From an uncultured Alphaproteobacteria bacterium (GTDB lineage Bacteria; Pseudomonadota; Alphaproteobacteria; Methylaequorales; Methylaequoraceae): a stretch of 48,404 bases of DNA. A program made the position numbers and the translations under genes. The DNA is taken from NCBI GenBank assembly GCA_902613995.1, contig CACMJG010000008.1, forward strand, positions 1-48,404, given 5' to 3'. The notes under the pieces are model-generated. The model did no database searches. It was not told the DNA's origin and worked only from the letters and a program-made list of their open reading frames with translations. This document shows, one piece after another, positions 7,961 to 17,185 of the stretch (position 1 is its first letter; each line of letters opens with the position of its first letter).

Positions 7961-9260
7961 ATTTTGTTAAATCTGTGTCTTTATAAATGTCGCCAATTTG
8001 ATCAACAACATACTTTTTGTCGATATCTATTTTATCTGATTTCTTATCAGACGCAGCAAAACTTATGTCCTCGAGAATCTTTTCTAAAATTGTGTGAAGT
8101 CTTCTTGCTCCTATATTTTCAACCTCATCATTAACTCTAGTAGCAATTGAAGCAACCTCTGATATGGCATCTTCTGAAAAGTTTAGATTTACACCTTCTG
8201 TAGAAATAAGCTCTACATACTGTTTTATTAGATTATTTTCAGGCTCCTTTAATATTCTAATAAAATCATCTTTCCCCAACGCTTTTAGTTCAACCCTATT
8301 AGGAAGACGACCTTGTAATTCGGGTAGTAAGTCAGAAGGTTTAGCAACATGGAATGCTCCTGAAGCTATAAACAAGATATGATCTGTCTTAACTGATCCA
8401 TATTTGGTCGAAACTGTTGAACCCTCTATCAGAGGTAATAAATCTCTTTGTACACCTTCTCTACTAACTTCAGCTGAAGTCCCAGAGTTTTTTCCACAAA
8501 TCTTATCTATTTCATCAATAAAAACAATCCCGTCGTTTTCAACATTAAAAACTGCTCTTTTTATTAAATTATCATGGTCAATTAATTTCTCTGACTCTTC
8601 ATCTAAAAGAATTTCATGAGATTCTTTAACAGAGAGTTTTCTCTTTTCTTTTTTTTGACCAAAACCTTTACCAAAAATTTCTCCTAAATTTATCATACCC
8701 ATAGAACCACCAGGCATGCCTGGAATTTCCATTGACTTAAACGGAGAGGGGCTCTTTGATGATACTTCGATCTCTATCTCTTGGCTGTCTAATTCCCCGG
8801 CTCTCAGCATCTTTTTATATTTTTCTTTAGTTTGATTTGAGGCTGAAGTGCCTACTAAAGCATCCACTACTCTTTTCTCAGCATTGACTTCAGCTTTGGC
8901 TTTTATCTCATTTTTTAAGTTCTCTCTATTATTATTTATTGATACCTCAAGTAAATCTCTGATTATTTGCTCAACATCTCTTCCGACGTAACCAACTTCA
9001 GTAAATTTTGTTGCTTCAACTTTTATAAAGGGAGCGTCTGCAAGTTTTGCTAATCTTCTTGCTATTTCTGTTTTTCCTACTCCTGTGGGTCCAATCATTA
9101 AAATGTTTTTAGGTAAAACTTCGTCTTTGAGTGATCCTTTTATTTGTTGTCTTCGCCACCTATTCCTGAGCGCAATTGCCACAGCTCGTTTAGCTGTTTT
9201 TTGTCCTACAATAAATCTGTCTAGTTCTGATACAATTTCTCTGGGAGTGAATGATGTCAT
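7950..9260 (-). CDS. hslU: ATP-dependent protease ATPase subunit HslU
   Basis: AAA+ unfoldase that feeds substrates into the HslV peptidase. The 436-residue product has the Walker A GPTGVGKT (57-64), the pore loop GYVGRD, Walker [12 protein letters not shown] (about 243-253) and the arginine-finger region [12 protein letters not shown]. The insertion (I) domain between them is normal in size. The C-terminus DTDLTKFIL resembles the tail that docks into HslV. The ATG at 9260 overlaps the hslV stop in a 4-base ATGA, the usual coupled arrangement. The convergent Smr gene overlaps its 3' end. Confidence 0.97.
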   Translation of the reverse strand: MTSFTPREIVSELDRFIVGQKTAKRAVAIALRNRWRRQQIKGSLKDEVLPKNILMIGPTGVGKTEIARRLAKLADAPFIKVEATKFTEVGYVGRDVEQIIRDLLEVSINNNRENLKNEIKAKAEVNAEKRVVDALVGTSASNQTKEKYKKMLRAGELDSQEIEIEVSSKSPSPFKSMEIPGMPGGSMGMINLGEIFGKGFGQKKEKRKLSVKESHEILLDEESEKLIDHDNLIKRAVFNVENDGIVFIDEIDKICGKNSGTSAEVSREGVQRDLLPLIEGSTVSTKYGSVKTDHILFIASGAFHVAKPSDLLPELQGRLPNRVELKALGKDDFIRILKEPENNLIKQYVELISTEGVNLNFSEDAISEVASIATRVNDEVENIGARRLHTILEKILEDISFAASDKKSDKIDIDKKYVVDQIGDIYKDTDLTKFIL

Positions 9261-9808
9261 TTGATTTTTTCAACAATAATATTATTATTGGTGTAGATAC
9301 ATAATTCTGCTGCAATTTCAAGACTTTTCTTTGCTATTTCCTCTGGTTTAAGCTTAGAATCGAACATTGCCCTTGCAGCCGCTAATGCAAAGTTTCCACC
9401 TGATCCTATAGCCATTAACCCATCTTTGGGTTCAAGAACATCTCCTGTACCGCTTAGTATTAAGCTTATTTCTTTGTCTGCTACAAGCATCATTGCCTCT
9501 AACCTTCTAAGATATCTATCCGTCCGCCAGTCCTTCGCGAGCTCAACACATGATCTCATAAGATTATTGGAATGCTTTTCTAACTTCGATTCTAATCTTT
9601 CAAAAAGTGAAAATGCATCTGCCGTTGCCCCTGCAAATCCAGTAATTACATTGCCTCCAGCAAGAGATCTAACTTTTCGCGCATTTGCTTTCATCACTGT
9701 ATCGCCAAGTGTTACTTGTCCGTCAGCAGCAATAACAACTTCAGAATCCCTTCTAACAGAAACTACAGTTGTACCATACCATTTTTCATTTAAATTCTTG
9801 TGATTCAT
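9257..9808 (-). CDS. hslV: ATP-dependent protease catalytic subunit HslV
   Basis: Proteasome-beta-like threonine peptidase that forms the double-hexamer core of HslUV. The catalytic Thr is expected at residue 13 ([11 protein letters not shown]), so a 12-residue propeptide ending in Gly must be removed; this slightly long propeptide is normal in Alphaproteobacteria. Further landmarks are [17 protein letters not shown], the Gly-rich [14 protein letters not shown] and the C-terminal CIYTNNNI. It is first in the hslVU pair and divergent from hisB, with 71 bp between starts that must hold both promoters. Confidence 0.97.
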   Translation of the reverse strand: MNHKNLNEKWYGTTVVSVRRDSEVVIAADGQVTLGDTVMKANARKVRSLAGGNVITGFAGATADAFSLFERLESKLEKHSNNLMRSCVELAKDWRTDRYLRRLEAMMLVADKEISLILSGTGDVLEPKDGLMAIGSGGNFALAAARAMFDSKLKPEEIAKKSLEIAAELCIYTNNNIIVEKIK

Positions 9809-9823
9809 AAATTTAGAGCCTCA

Positions 9824-9851
9824 TTGATAATTTTATTATAATCTATATATT
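9824..9851 (+). promoter_or_regulatory. Candidate sigma-70-type promoter for the his operon
   Basis: TTGATA (9824-9829) and TATATT (9846-9851) are spaced by 16 bp and lie 28 bp before the hisB ATG in the hslV-hisB spacer. The match is reasonable, but in such AT-rich DNA boxes like this arise often by chance. I see no leader peptide rich in histidine codons and no attenuator. Confidence 0.35.
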
Positions 9852-9879
9852 CAGGAATTGATATTCAAAAACATTTCAT

Positions 9880-10467
9880 ATGAGAAAATATTCTGTAAAC
9901 AGAAAAACCAAAGAAACAACCATAGAAGTTAAAGTAAACTTAGATGGCAAAGGTAAAAGCGATATTAACACTGGCATAGGTTTCCTTGATCATATGCTGG
10001 ATCAAATCTCCAAACACAGCCTGATTGACATCTCAATTAAAGCTAAAGGTGACTTGCATGTTGATCTTCACCACACAACTGAAGACAGCGCATTAGCATT
10101 CGGTGAAGCTCTAAATAAGGCGTTAGGAGAGCGAAAGGGAATTAAAAGATTTGGTCAAGCTTTGTCTGCTATGGACGAAACTTTATCAAGAGTTGTTGTT
10201 GATTGTTCTAACAGGCCATATTTAGTTTGGAAAGTAAACTTTACAATTTCTCAATTAGGTGAAATGGATACCGAGCTTTTTAAAGAGTGGTTTCAGGCTT
10301 TCTCTCAAAGCTCTGGAATAACACTACATGTAGAAAATTTATATGGAGAAAATAATCATCATATCATAGAATCTTGCTTCAAGGGTTTGGCTAGAGCTTT
10401 AAGAGAAGCCGTATCGATTGACTTTAAAAGAACAAACGAAATTCCCTCAACCAAAGGATCTTTATAA
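9880..10467 (+). CDS. hisB: Imidazoleglycerol-phosphate dehydratase
   Basis: HisB converts imidazole glycerol phosphate to imidazole acetol phosphate in histidine synthesis. This is the monofunctional form (195 residues) without the histidinol-phosphatase half found in enterics. Metal-ligand motifs are seen: GFLDHML (34-40), DLHHTTED (62-69) and, near residues 165-175, [20 protein letters not shown]. It leads a seven-gene plus-strand operon: hisB, DUF2628, hisH, hisA, hisF, hisE, hinT. hisG, hisD, hisC and hisI are not in the window. Confidence 0.97.
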   Translation: MRKYSVNRKTKETTIEVKVNLDGKGKSDINTGIGFLDHMLDQISKHSLIDISIKAKGDLHVDLHHTTEDSALAFGEALNKALGERKGIKRFGQALSAMDETLSRVVVDCSNRPYLVWKVNFTISQLGEMDTELFKEWFQAFSQSSGITLHVENLYGENNHHIIESCFKGLARALREAVSIDFKRTNEIPSTKGSL

Positions 10468-10488
10468 TAAGTTTTAGGAGGCGTTTGA

Positions 10489-10842
10489 ATGATTACCTAC
10501 TGTATTCTTAAAAACAGCTTAGACAAAAATTTGATTGTAGTTAAGACTGGTTTTTCCATTCTTGCATTTTTTTTTGGGCCAATTTGGGGGCTTTTTAGAA
10601 AATTATGGGTGTATTCTGCAATTGGAATTACATTTCTTGGCTACTGTAATTTTATTTTATCCGTCTATGATCTAGAATATTTTTTTGTTATATCTTCAAT
10701 TGCCTCAAGCTTGTTTTGGGGTAAATTTGCAAGAGATTTGTACATTCAAGAGTTAATTAAGAAAAAATTTAAACCTCTTAAACATGTAGTTGCAAATTCA
10801 AAGGAGGATGCAATTATACAGTTTTTAACTGAAAGCAGATAA
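10489..10842 (+). CDS. DUF2628 membrane protein within the his operon
   Basis: The 117-residue inner-membrane protein has two or three hydrophobic segments (about 22-36, 42-60 and 64-80). The motif FFFGPIWGLFRKLW (about 27-40) is characteristic of DUF2628. A strong AGGAGG lies 8 bases before its ATG, the best ribosome-binding site in the operon. Its position between hisB and hisH recurs in Alphaproteobacteria, but its function is unknown and no link to histidine synthesis is proven. The stop is followed at once by the hisH ATG (TAAATG). Confidence 0.85.
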   Translation: MITYCILKNSLDKNLIVVKTGFSILAFFFGPIWGLFRKLWVYSAIGITFLGYCNFILSVYDLEYFFVISSIASSLFWGKFARDLYIQELIKKKFKPLKHVVANSKEDAIIQFLTESR

Positions 10843-11499
10843 ATGAAAAATGTCTTAATCATTGACTATGGCACAGGTAATCTGAAATCTGTGCACAATG
10901 CAATTAAAAAGGTTTCAGAAAAACAAGATTGTAAAATCTTAGTCTCATCCTCAAGAGAGGATTTAAAAAAATCGACTCATATTATTTTGCCTGGAGTTGG
11001 GGCATTTGAATCATGTCTTAATGGCTTAATAAAAACCAAGGTCCTAAGTTACCTTGAGGAAATGGTTTTAGAAAAGAAAAAACCTTTTCTTGGAATTTGC
11101 GTTGGAATGCAGATGCTAGCCACAAAAGGCTTTGAAAACGGCGAGTTTGCTGGGTTAGACTGGATCAGTGGGGAAGTTAATAAAATCAACAATCCAAACA
11201 ATAACTTAAAAATTCCTCATATGGGTTGGAATACTCTTAAATTTTTAAAAGAAACTGCATTCACGAAGTGTCTGCTAAAAAAAATGAAAGTGACAAACCT
11301 TAATGATATATCTGCGTATTTTGTTCACAGCTATAATTTTAAAAATAAGAATGCAAATGAGAAAGTGATCACAACATGTTATGGTGAGGAAATAACTGCA
11401 ATGATTTCAAAAGAAAATATTATCGGAACTCAATTTCATCCTGAAAAGAGTCACTATTTTGGACTTGCCTTTCTCAAAACTTTTTTGGAACAGGGATAA
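10843..11499 (+). CDS. hisH: Imidazole glycerol phosphate synthase, glutaminase subunit
   Basis: HisH hydrolyses glutamine and channels ammonia to HisF. The 218-residue protein is a class I glutamine amidotransferase with the nucleophile in GICVGMQML (Cys86) and His199/Glu201 in QFHPEKS. The oxyanion region PGVGAF (50-55) is present. The gene begins directly at the stop of the DUF2628 gene and ends 4 bp before hisA, so it is translated from the common his mRNA. Confidence 0.97.
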   Translation: MKNVLIIDYGTGNLKSVHNAIKKVSEKQDCKILVSSSREDLKKSTHIILPGVGAFESCLNGLIKTKVLSYLEEMVLEKKKPFLGICVGMQMLATKGFENGEFAGLDWISGEVNKINNPNNNLKIPHMGWNTLKFLKETAFTKCLLKKMKVTNLNDISAYFVHSYNFKNKNANEKVITTCYGEEITAMISKENIIGTQFHPEKSHYFGLAFLKTFLEQG

Positions 11500-11503
11500 A
11501 ATA

Positions 11504-12229
11504 ATGCATTTCTACCCGGCTATCGATATTAAAAATGGTCAATTCATAAGATTAAAAAAAGGGCAATTAGATAAACTTACAATTTATGGCGATGACCCAG
11601 TAAAGCAGGCAAAGAAATTCTGTGAGGCAGGCGCTAAATGGATTCATATTGTTGACATTGACGGTGCTTTTAATGGTGTAAGTAAAAATATGGATGTAAT
11701 ATTACGCATTAGAAATAATGTAAAATCAAAAATACAGGTTGGAGGTGGAATACGCCAATTAAAAACTATACAGAAATTGTTAGATCATAATATAGACAGG
11801 ATTGTTTTAGGTACAATCGCCCTTACAGACCCTCCTTTCGTAAAGAAAGTGTGTGAAAAATTTCCAGGAAGAATTGCCATAGGTCTTGACACTAAAAATG
11901 AATTTGTCGCAACTGAGGGCTGGGCAAAAGAATCAAAAATTAATTTTGAAAATTTCTTGAAATTGTACGAAAAGACCAAGGTTTCTAGTATAATTTTCAC
12001 AGATATTGAAAAGGACGGTCTTATGGAAGGTGCAAATTTTGCACAACTAAAGAAACTTTTAAGTTTAACAAAATTAAATATCATTGCCTCCGGTGGCGTG
12101 GCGGATTTAAAAGATTTATCAAAGTTAAAAAAAATTAAAAATAAAAACTTGATCGGTGTTATTTCTGGAAAAGCAATTTACGAAAAAAAATTTTCTGTCA
12201 AAGAGGCGATTAAAATACTGGAGACATAA
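11504..12229 (+). CDS. hisA: Phosphoribosylformimino-5-aminoimidazole carboxamide ribotide isomerase
   Basis: HisA performs the Amadori rearrangement of ProFAR to PRFAR. The 241-residue TIM barrel starts [17 protein letters not shown] with catalytic Asp8; the second catalytic Asp is in GLDTKNEF, near residue 127. Phosphate-binding GGGIR and SGG motifs are seen. The frame is open further upstream to 11459, but the ATG at 11504 gives the canonical N-terminus and lies 4 bp after the hisH stop. Confidence 0.96.
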   Translation: MHFYPAIDIKNGQFIRLKKGQLDKLTIYGDDPVKQAKKFCEAGAKWIHIVDIDGAFNGVSKNMDVILRIRNNVKSKIQVGGGIRQLKTIQKLLDHNIDRIVLGTIALTDPPFVKKVCEKFPGRIAIGLDTKNEFVATEGWAKESKINFENFLKLYEKTKVSSIIFTDIEKDGLMEGANFAQLKKLLSLTKLNIIASGGVADLKDLSKLKKIKNKNLIGVISGKAIYEKKFSVKEAIKILET

Positions 12230-12230
12230 T

Positions 12231-13001
12231 TTGTTAAAAATTAGAATTATTCCATGTCTTGACGTTGATGCTGGAAGAGTTGTAAAAGGAATTAATTTTC
12301 TATCTTTAAGAGACGCAGGCGATCCTGTTGAACAAGCAAAGGCATACAGCGACGAGGGTGCAGATGAAATAACTTTTTTAGATATAACAGCCACACATCA
12401 ACAAAGAAGACCAATGATAGATGTAATTTCAAAAACAGCAGAGAAGTGTTTTGTACCACTTACAGTTGGAGGTGGTGTAAAAAATATTATGGACATAAAA
12501 GAGTTCCTCTTGGCTGGTGCAGATAAGGTTTCTATAAATAGTGCTGCAATTAAAAATCCATCTTTGATAAATGAATCTTCTAAAAAATTTGGGAATCAAT
12601 GTATTGTTGTTGCAATTGACGCAAAAAAAAAATCAAAAAATTGGAATGTTTTTATAAATGGGGGTAGAGTTGATACAGGGATTGATGCAATATCTTGGGC
12701 TAAAAATATCGAAAAACGAGGGGCTGGCGAGATTCTTCTCACCTCCATGGATAGAGATGGAACCAAAAACGGGTTTGACTTGGAATTAACATCTAAGATT
12801 TCTAGTGCTGTGAATATCCCTGTAATTGCTTCAGGAGGTGTTGGTTGTTTGAAAGATTTCTTTGATGGTATTAAATTAGGAGGAGCTTCTGCTGTGTTAG
12901 CTGCATCAGTTTTCCATTTTAAAGAACTCACTATTAAACAAGTAAAAAAATATTTAAAGTCAAAAAATATTAACGTTAGAATTGATAACTTGGATAAATA
13001 A
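12231..13001 (+). CDS. hisF: Imidazole glycerol phosphate synthase, cyclase subunit
   Basis: HisF closes the imidazole ring with ammonia from HisH, giving IGP and AICAR. The best start is the TTG at 12231, one base after the hisA stop, giving 256 residues and the canonical opening [20 protein letters not shown] with catalytic Asp11. The second catalytic Asp lies in VVAIDAKKK. The frame is open upstream to 12156, but that would add 25 residues that overlap hisA and match nothing in the family. The hisE ATG follows 1 bp after the stop. Confidence 0.95.
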   Translation: MLKIRIIPCLDVDAGRVVKGINFLSLRDAGDPVEQAKAYSDEGADEITFLDITATHQQRRPMIDVISKTAEKCFVPLTVGGGVKNIMDIKEFLLAGADKVSINSAAIKNPSLINESSKKFGNQCIVVAIDAKKKSKNWNVFINGGRVDTGIDAISWAKNIEKRGAGEILLTSMDRDGTKNGFDLELTSKISSAVNIPVIASGGVGCLKDFFDGIKLGGASAVLAASVFHFKELTIKQVKKYLKSKNINVRIDNLDK

Positions 13002-13002
13002 T

Positions 13003-13293
13003 ATGAAAAATGAAACATTAGAAATTCTCTCTAAAATAGTCAAAAAAAGAATTTCAGAAATGCCTGAAAACTCTTACGTCTCAAAATTAGTAAAAAAGGG
13101 GAAGGTCAAAATCGCGAATAAAGTTGGCGAAGAGGCTGTTGAAACAGTCTCAGCTTTTCTTGCCCAAGAGAAGCATGACCTTCTCGAGGAGTCAGCTGAT
13201 TTAATTTTTCACCTTATTGTACTCCTTGAATATTCAGGAAGCTCTTTTGAGGATGTTATTAAGGTCCTCGCAAAAAGGATGGAAGATGATTGA
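13003..13293 (+). CDS. hisE: Phosphoribosyl-ATP pyrophosphatase
   Basis: HisE hydrolyses PR-ATP to PR-AMP, the second step of histidine synthesis. The 96-residue protein is the stand-alone form, not fused to HisI. The all-alpha NTP-pyrophosphatase motif is visible: NKVGEEAVETVSAF (Glu pair) and LLEESADLIFHLIVLL (Glu and Asp metal ligands). I chose the ATG at 13003, one base past the hisF stop, over an in-frame ATG at 12982 inside hisF. The hinT start lies within its last codons (8-bp overlap). Confidence 0.94.
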   Translation: MKNETLEILSKIVKKRISEMPENSYVSKLVKKGKVKIANKVGEEAVETVSAFLAQEKHDLLEESADLIFHLIVLLEYSGSSFEDVIKVLAKRMEDD

Positions 13294-13654
13294 TATAAAA
13301 AACTACAATAAAGAAAACGTTTTTGGGAAAATTCTACGAAAAGAAATTCCCTCTGATCCTGTCTACGAAACAGAAGAGGTCTATGCATTTAAAGATATAA
13401 ATCCTCAGGCACCTATCCATGTGGTTATTATTCCGAAGAAAGAATATTGTAGCTTTGACGATTTTTCAAGAAGTTCAGGGGAGAAAACGATTTTGGCAAT
13501 GATTAGATCTATAGCTATTATAGCTGACATTTTGAAATTAAAAAAAGGTTATAGGATCATATCAAATATAGGTGATTTTGGAGGTCAAGAAATTCCTCAC
13601 TTTCATATTCATATATTAGGAGGAAAAAGATTGGGCAGAATTATAGCGCCTTAG
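13286..13654 (+). CDS. hinT: HIT-family nucleotide hydrolase (HinT-like)
   Basis: HinT-type purine nucleoside phosphoramidase of 122 residues. The catalytic HIT motif HFHIHILGG has His105, His107 and His109, preceded by GQEIP. The N-terminus IFGKI-type element appears as VFGKILRKEIPSD, and KDINPQAPIHVVIIPK is also typical. The ATG at 13286 lies inside the hisE end. Position after hisE is common in Alphaproteobacteria; the functional reason is not known. Its 3' end overlaps the convergent xthA gene by 4 bp. Confidence 0.93.
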   Translation: MIDIKNYNKENVFGKILRKEIPSDPVYETEEVYAFKDINPQAPIHVVIIPKKEYCSFDDFSRSSGEKTILAMIRSIAIIADILKLKKGYRIISNIGDFGGQEIPHFHIHILGGKRLGRIIAP

Positions 13655-14424
13655 TTTTTCATTTCAAGGCACACAGGGACGTGGTCTGACGGTTTATCTT
13701 TACTTCTGTATTTGTCTAGAATTTTAGAACTTACTAATTTGTTTTTAATTTGCTTTGAAACCCAAATATGATCCAATCTTCTCCCTCGATTGTTAATTTT
13801 ATAATTTGGCGACCTGTAGCTCCACCATGTGTATATATTTTGCGGAGGATTAACAAAGTATCGAACTGCGTCGATAAAGTTACAGTCTTCTAGAATTTTT
13901 TTTAACTTTTCTCTTTCAATCTCTGTATGACTAACAACATTCATCAAACTCTTGTGAGACCAAACATCATCTTCATAGGGTGCGACATTTAAATCACCGC
14001 ACACAATAATTTTTTTTTTTGTTTTTAACAATTGATTTAGCTCGTCTAAGAAAAGCAACTTATGTCTAAACTTAGGGTTTATTTTAGGATCTGGCGCATC
14101 CCCTCCTGCAGGGACGTAAACTGACATCATATCAAAATCAGAAGTTTCTACAGATATTATTCTTGCATCTAATTTGTTACACAAATTTAGTTTTTCTATA
14201 TTAATGAATTTTTTTTTCGATAGAATTGCAACTCCGTTATAGGAAGGTATGCCAAAAAAATATGAAAAATAACCTAGCTCAGTAAAATTTTTGATCGGAA
14301 ATTCATTGTCGATAATTTTTGTTTCCTGCAAACATAAAAAATCAGGTTTTTCTGTTTGCAATAATTCATTGACATAATTAATTCTGGCTCTTACTGAATT
14401 GACATTCCAACTAATGATTTTCAT
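13651..14424 (-). CDS. xthA: Exodeoxyribonuclease III (AP endonuclease)
   Basis: Exo III/APE-family enzyme of base-excision repair, cutting 5' to abasic sites and acting as a 3' exonuclease. The 257-residue product opens [15 protein letters not shown], with the metal ligand Glu34 in CLQETKI, GDLNVAP near 142-148 and the catalytic SDHVPV (246-251). Length is normal. Its ATG overlaps the rho stop by one base (TAATG), so it is likely transcribed with rho. Confidence 0.95.
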   Translation of the reverse strand: MKIISWNVNSVRARINYVNELLQTEKPDFLCLQETKIIDNEFPIKNFTELGYFSYFFGIPSYNGVAILSKKKFINIEKLNLCNKLDARIISVETSDFDMMSVYVPAGGDAPDPKINPKFRHKLLFLDELNQLLKTKKKIIVCGDLNVAPYEDDVWSHKSLMNVVSHTEIEREKLKKILEDCNFIDAVRYFVNPPQNIYTWWSYRSPNYKINNRGRRLDHIWVSKQIKNKLVSSKILDKYRSKDKPSDHVPVCLEMKN

Positions 14425-15680
14425 TAAGAATTCATTGATTCGAAAAAATCACCATTATTTTTTGAATTTTTAATTTTTTCTAGCAAAAACTCCATTGAAT
14501 CTGTAACCCCCATTGGCATGAGAATCTTTCTTAAAATCCACATTTTTGAAAGATCTTCTTTTGAAACCAAGAGTTCTTCTTTTCTTGTCCCTGATTTTGT
14601 TACGTCTATTGATGGAAAAACTCTTTTATCAGACAGTTTTCTGTCGAGAATGATTTCAGAATTACCAGTCCCTTTAAATTCTTCAAAGATTACCTCGTCC
14701 ATTCTTGAACCTGTATCTACAAGGGCTGTTCCAATTATCGTAAGAGAACCTCCTTCTTCAATATTCCTTGCAGCACCAAAAAATCTTTTAGGTCTTTGTA
14801 ATGCATTTGCGTCTACACCACCTGTAAGAACTTTTCCTGAACTAGGAACCTGAGTATTATATGCTCTTGCCAAACGTGTTATCGAATCCAAAAGAATGAC
14901 AACATCTCTTTTGTGTTCTACCAATCTTTTGGCTTTTGAAATAACCATTTCAGATACGGCGACGTGCCTAACAGCTGGTTCATCAAAGGTTGATGACACT
15001 ACCTCTCCCTTAACTGATCTGATCATGTCTGTAACCTCTTCTGGCCTTTCATCAATCAAGAGAACAATGAGATAAACTTCTGGGTGATTCGTTGTAATTG
15101 AATGTGCAATGTTCTGCAGCATAACTGTCTTTCCTGTACGAGGCGGCGCAACAATTAAAGCTCTCTGACCTTTCCCTAGTGGAGTAATTAAGTCCATAAC
15201 CCTGTTTGTTGTATCTTTTACGGTTGGATCATTTATCTCCATATTTAACTGATCCTCGGGATATAGAGGGGTCAAATTATCAAAATTTATTCTTTGTTTG
15301 GTCTTTTGAATTTCCTCAAAGTTTATTTTATCTATTTTGGTAATCGCAAAGTATCTTTCTGATTCTCTTGGGGCACGCATTTCTCCCTCTACAGTATCCC
15401 CCGTTCTAAGACTGTTCTGTTTAATTTGTGAAGGGGAAACGTAAATATCATCTGGCCCTGGCAAATAGTTTGCATCGGGCGATCGAAGAAACCCAAAACC
15501 ATCTTGAAGTATTTCTAAAACTCCTTCGCCATAGATAGCATCATTATTTAATGCCATCTGTTTCAATATCGAGAAAATCATATCTTGTTTTCTCAGGGTT
15601 CCAGCATTTTCAATTTTTAAGTCTTCTGCTATTTTTAATAAATCAGACGGGGTTTTTGATTTAAGGTCTTTTAAGTGCAT
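14424..15680 (-). CDS. rho: Transcription termination factor Rho
   Basis: Hexameric RNA-dependent ATPase that terminates transcription. The 418-residue product is close to E. coli length and has no large insertion. Residues 1-45 form the Rho_N helical part ([20 protein letters not shown]), residues about 50-125 the RNA-binding OB fold ([21 protein letters not shown]), and the P-loop [15 protein letters not shown] lies near 169-183. The Q-loop and R-loop regions follow. The gene lies on the minus strand near hemJ-hemH-hemE, an order found beside the origin in many Alphaproteobacteria. Few intrinsic terminators are visible in the window, which fits a large role for Rho. Confidence 0.97.
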   Translation of the reverse strand: MHLKDLKSKTPSDLLKIAEDLKIENAGTLRKQDMIFSILKQMALNNDAIYGEGVLEILQDGFGFLRSPDANYLPGPDDIYVSPSQIKQNSLRTGDTVEGEMRAPRESERYFAITKIDKINFEEIQKTKQRINFDNLTPLYPEDQLNMEINDPTVKDTTNRVMDLITPLGKGQRALIVAPPRTGKTVMLQNIAHSITTNHPEVYLIVLLIDERPEEVTDMIRSVKGEVVSSTFDEPAVRHVAVSEMVISKAKRLVEHKRDVVILLDSITRLARAYNTQVPSSGKVLTGGVDANALQRPKRFFGAARNIEEGGSLTIIGTALVDTGSRMDEVIFEEFKGTGNSEIILDRKLSDKRVFPSIDVTKSGTRKEELLVSKEDLSKMWILRKILMPMGVTDSMEFLLEKIKNSKNNGDFFESMNS

Positions 15681-15734
15681 GTGAATCAGGGAAATTTGGG
15701 GAAAATTTATTTATATTTCATTCCAATTACATTG

Positions 15735-16172
15735 TCAAATATTTGGTTGAAAAACCACTAAAAATACGATTAGTAAAAAAAGAATTGTTGGAACTTCATT
15801 GATCCACCTAAAGAATTTTTCTCCTTTTATATTAATATTATTTTCGAAATTTTTTCGTATTTTCGCACAGTACATATGAAAAACAGACATAAGAAAGACT
15901 AAAACAAATTTTAGATTTAACCAAAACTGATTGTATACCTCTAAGTACAAAACAAGTAATATGCCGAAGAACCAGGTTAGTATCATTGATGGATTCATAA
16001 TGTACTTCATTAACTTTATTTCCATCGTTATGAATATCTTATATTCTGATGAATTTCTTTTAGTCCCAGAGTGATAAACATAAAGTCGCGGTAAGTAAAA
16101 TAAACCTGCCATCCATGTTGTGAAGAAAACAATGTGAAAAAATTTAAATATATTGTAGTAGTTTATTTCCAC
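15735..16172 (-). CDS. hemJ: Protoporphyrinogen IX oxidase HemJ
   Basis: HemJ (formerly UPF0093) oxidises protoporphyrinogen IX to protoporphyrin IX in the inner membrane and replaces HemG/HemY in most Alphaproteobacteria. The 145-residue product has four hydrophobic segments, with family landmarks KFFHIVFFTTWMAGLFYLPR (10-29, conserved His13), YIMNPSMILTWFFGILL, WLNLKFVLVFLMSVFHMYC and RWINEVPTILFLL. The start is a GTG at 16172, only 2 bp after the hemH stop. The product of this enzyme is the substrate of the neighbouring hemH. Confidence 0.93.
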   Translation of the reverse strand: MEINYYNIFKFFHIVFFTTWMAGLFYLPRLYVYHSGTKRNSSEYKIFITMEIKLMKYIMNPSMILTWFFGILLVLYLEVYNQFWLNLKFVLVFLMSVFHMYCAKIRKNFENNINIKGEKFFRWINEVPTILFLLIVFLVVFQPNI

Positions 16173-16174
16173 TT

Positions 16175-17185
16175 CTATCTTTTAATTAAATATTTACTAA
16201 CCAGATATTCCAGCAAATCTATATGTTCTTTGTTATGATTTAAACACGGCACTGTTAGGAAATTTTCGCCTCCATTTTCTATAAAACTCTCCTTCGCTTC
16301 TATAGATATTTCTTCTAGTGTTTCAACACAGTCTGATGCAAATCCTGGACATATTACAAGAATTTTCTTTTTTCCCTCGCTGGGCAAATTATCAATGGTT
16401 TCGTCTGTATATGGTTTTAGCCATTCATCCGGCCCGAATCGTGATTGGAACGTCGTTACTATTGGTATATCAATTTTCATGTGCTCAACCAATAAGCGTG
16501 TTGTTTTGTGGCAATAACAGTGATAAGGATCTCCCTTTTCGAAGTATTTTTTTGGTACCCCATGATATGATGCCACAATAACATCTGGCGTCCAATTAAT
16601 TTTTCTTAGTACTTTCTTTATACTTACTGCTATTGCTTTTATGTATAACGGTTCTGATTCATAGTGTGGAATTACTTGGAGGCTTGGTTGCCATCGCATT
16701 TTCATCAGGGTTCTATATACCTCATCGCACACTGTTGCTGTTGTCGCCGCTGCATATTGAGGGTATAAAGGTAGTATGACCATTTCTTGGCAGCCTTTTT
16801 CTTTTAATTCGGATAACTTTTTGGCTATCGATGGATTTCCGTATCGCATTGCGTAATCTATTTCAATGAACTTGTTTTTTATTCTCTGTTTTAAATTTGT
16901 TGTTTGCTTTATCGTAAAGTATCTTAACGGGGACATATTTTGCCGTTTCATCCAAATCTTCTGATACGCTTTCGCTGTTTTCGAAGGCCTAAATGTCAAA
17001 ATAAAGAGGTTTAAAATTATCTGCCATAAGATCGGGTTCACTTCTATAACTCTTTGGTCGGACAAAAATTCCTTTAAGTATTTTCTTATATCCCACCAAT
17101 TTGTTGAATCTGGTGTTCCTAAATTTATTAGGAGCACTCCTGTCTTTTTTTGTGGAAGCCTCGTGTGTTTATCTGGAAGTTTCAT
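16175..17185 (-). CDS. hemH: Ferrochelatase
   Basis: HemH inserts Fe2+ into protoporphyrin IX, the last step of protohaem synthesis. The 336-residue protein shows LLINLGTPDS near the N-terminus, AMRYGNPSI, LPLYPQYAAATTATV, the catalytic His208 in SYHGVP, and ICPGFASDCVETLEEI near the C-terminus. The segment GDPYHCYCHKTTRLL is typical of proteobacterial forms. The start overlaps the end of hemE by 17 bp and the end nearly touches hemJ, giving a hemE-hemH-hemJ operon. Confidence 0.96.
   Translation of the reverse strand: MKLPDKHTRLPQKKTGVLLINLGTPDSTNWWDIRKYLKEFLSDQRVIEVNPILWQIILNLFILTFRPSKTAKAYQKIWMKRQNMSPLRYFTIKQTTNLKQRIKNKFIEIDYAMRYGNPSIAKKLSELKEKGCQEMVILPLYPQYAAATTATVCDEVYRTLMKMRWQPSLQVIPHYESEPLYIKAIAVSIKKVLRKINWTPDVIVASYHGVPKKYFEKGDPYHCYCHKTTRLLVEHMKIDIPIVTTFQSRFGPDEWLKPYTDETIDNLPSEGKKKILVICPGFASDCVETLEEISIEAKESFIENGGENFLTVPCLNHNKEHIDLLEYLVSKYLIKR

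Noticed and set aside
12156..12230. Upstream extension of hisF
   Set aside because: The added residues overlap hisA and precede the canonical HisF N-terminus; the TTG at 12231 fits the family exactly.
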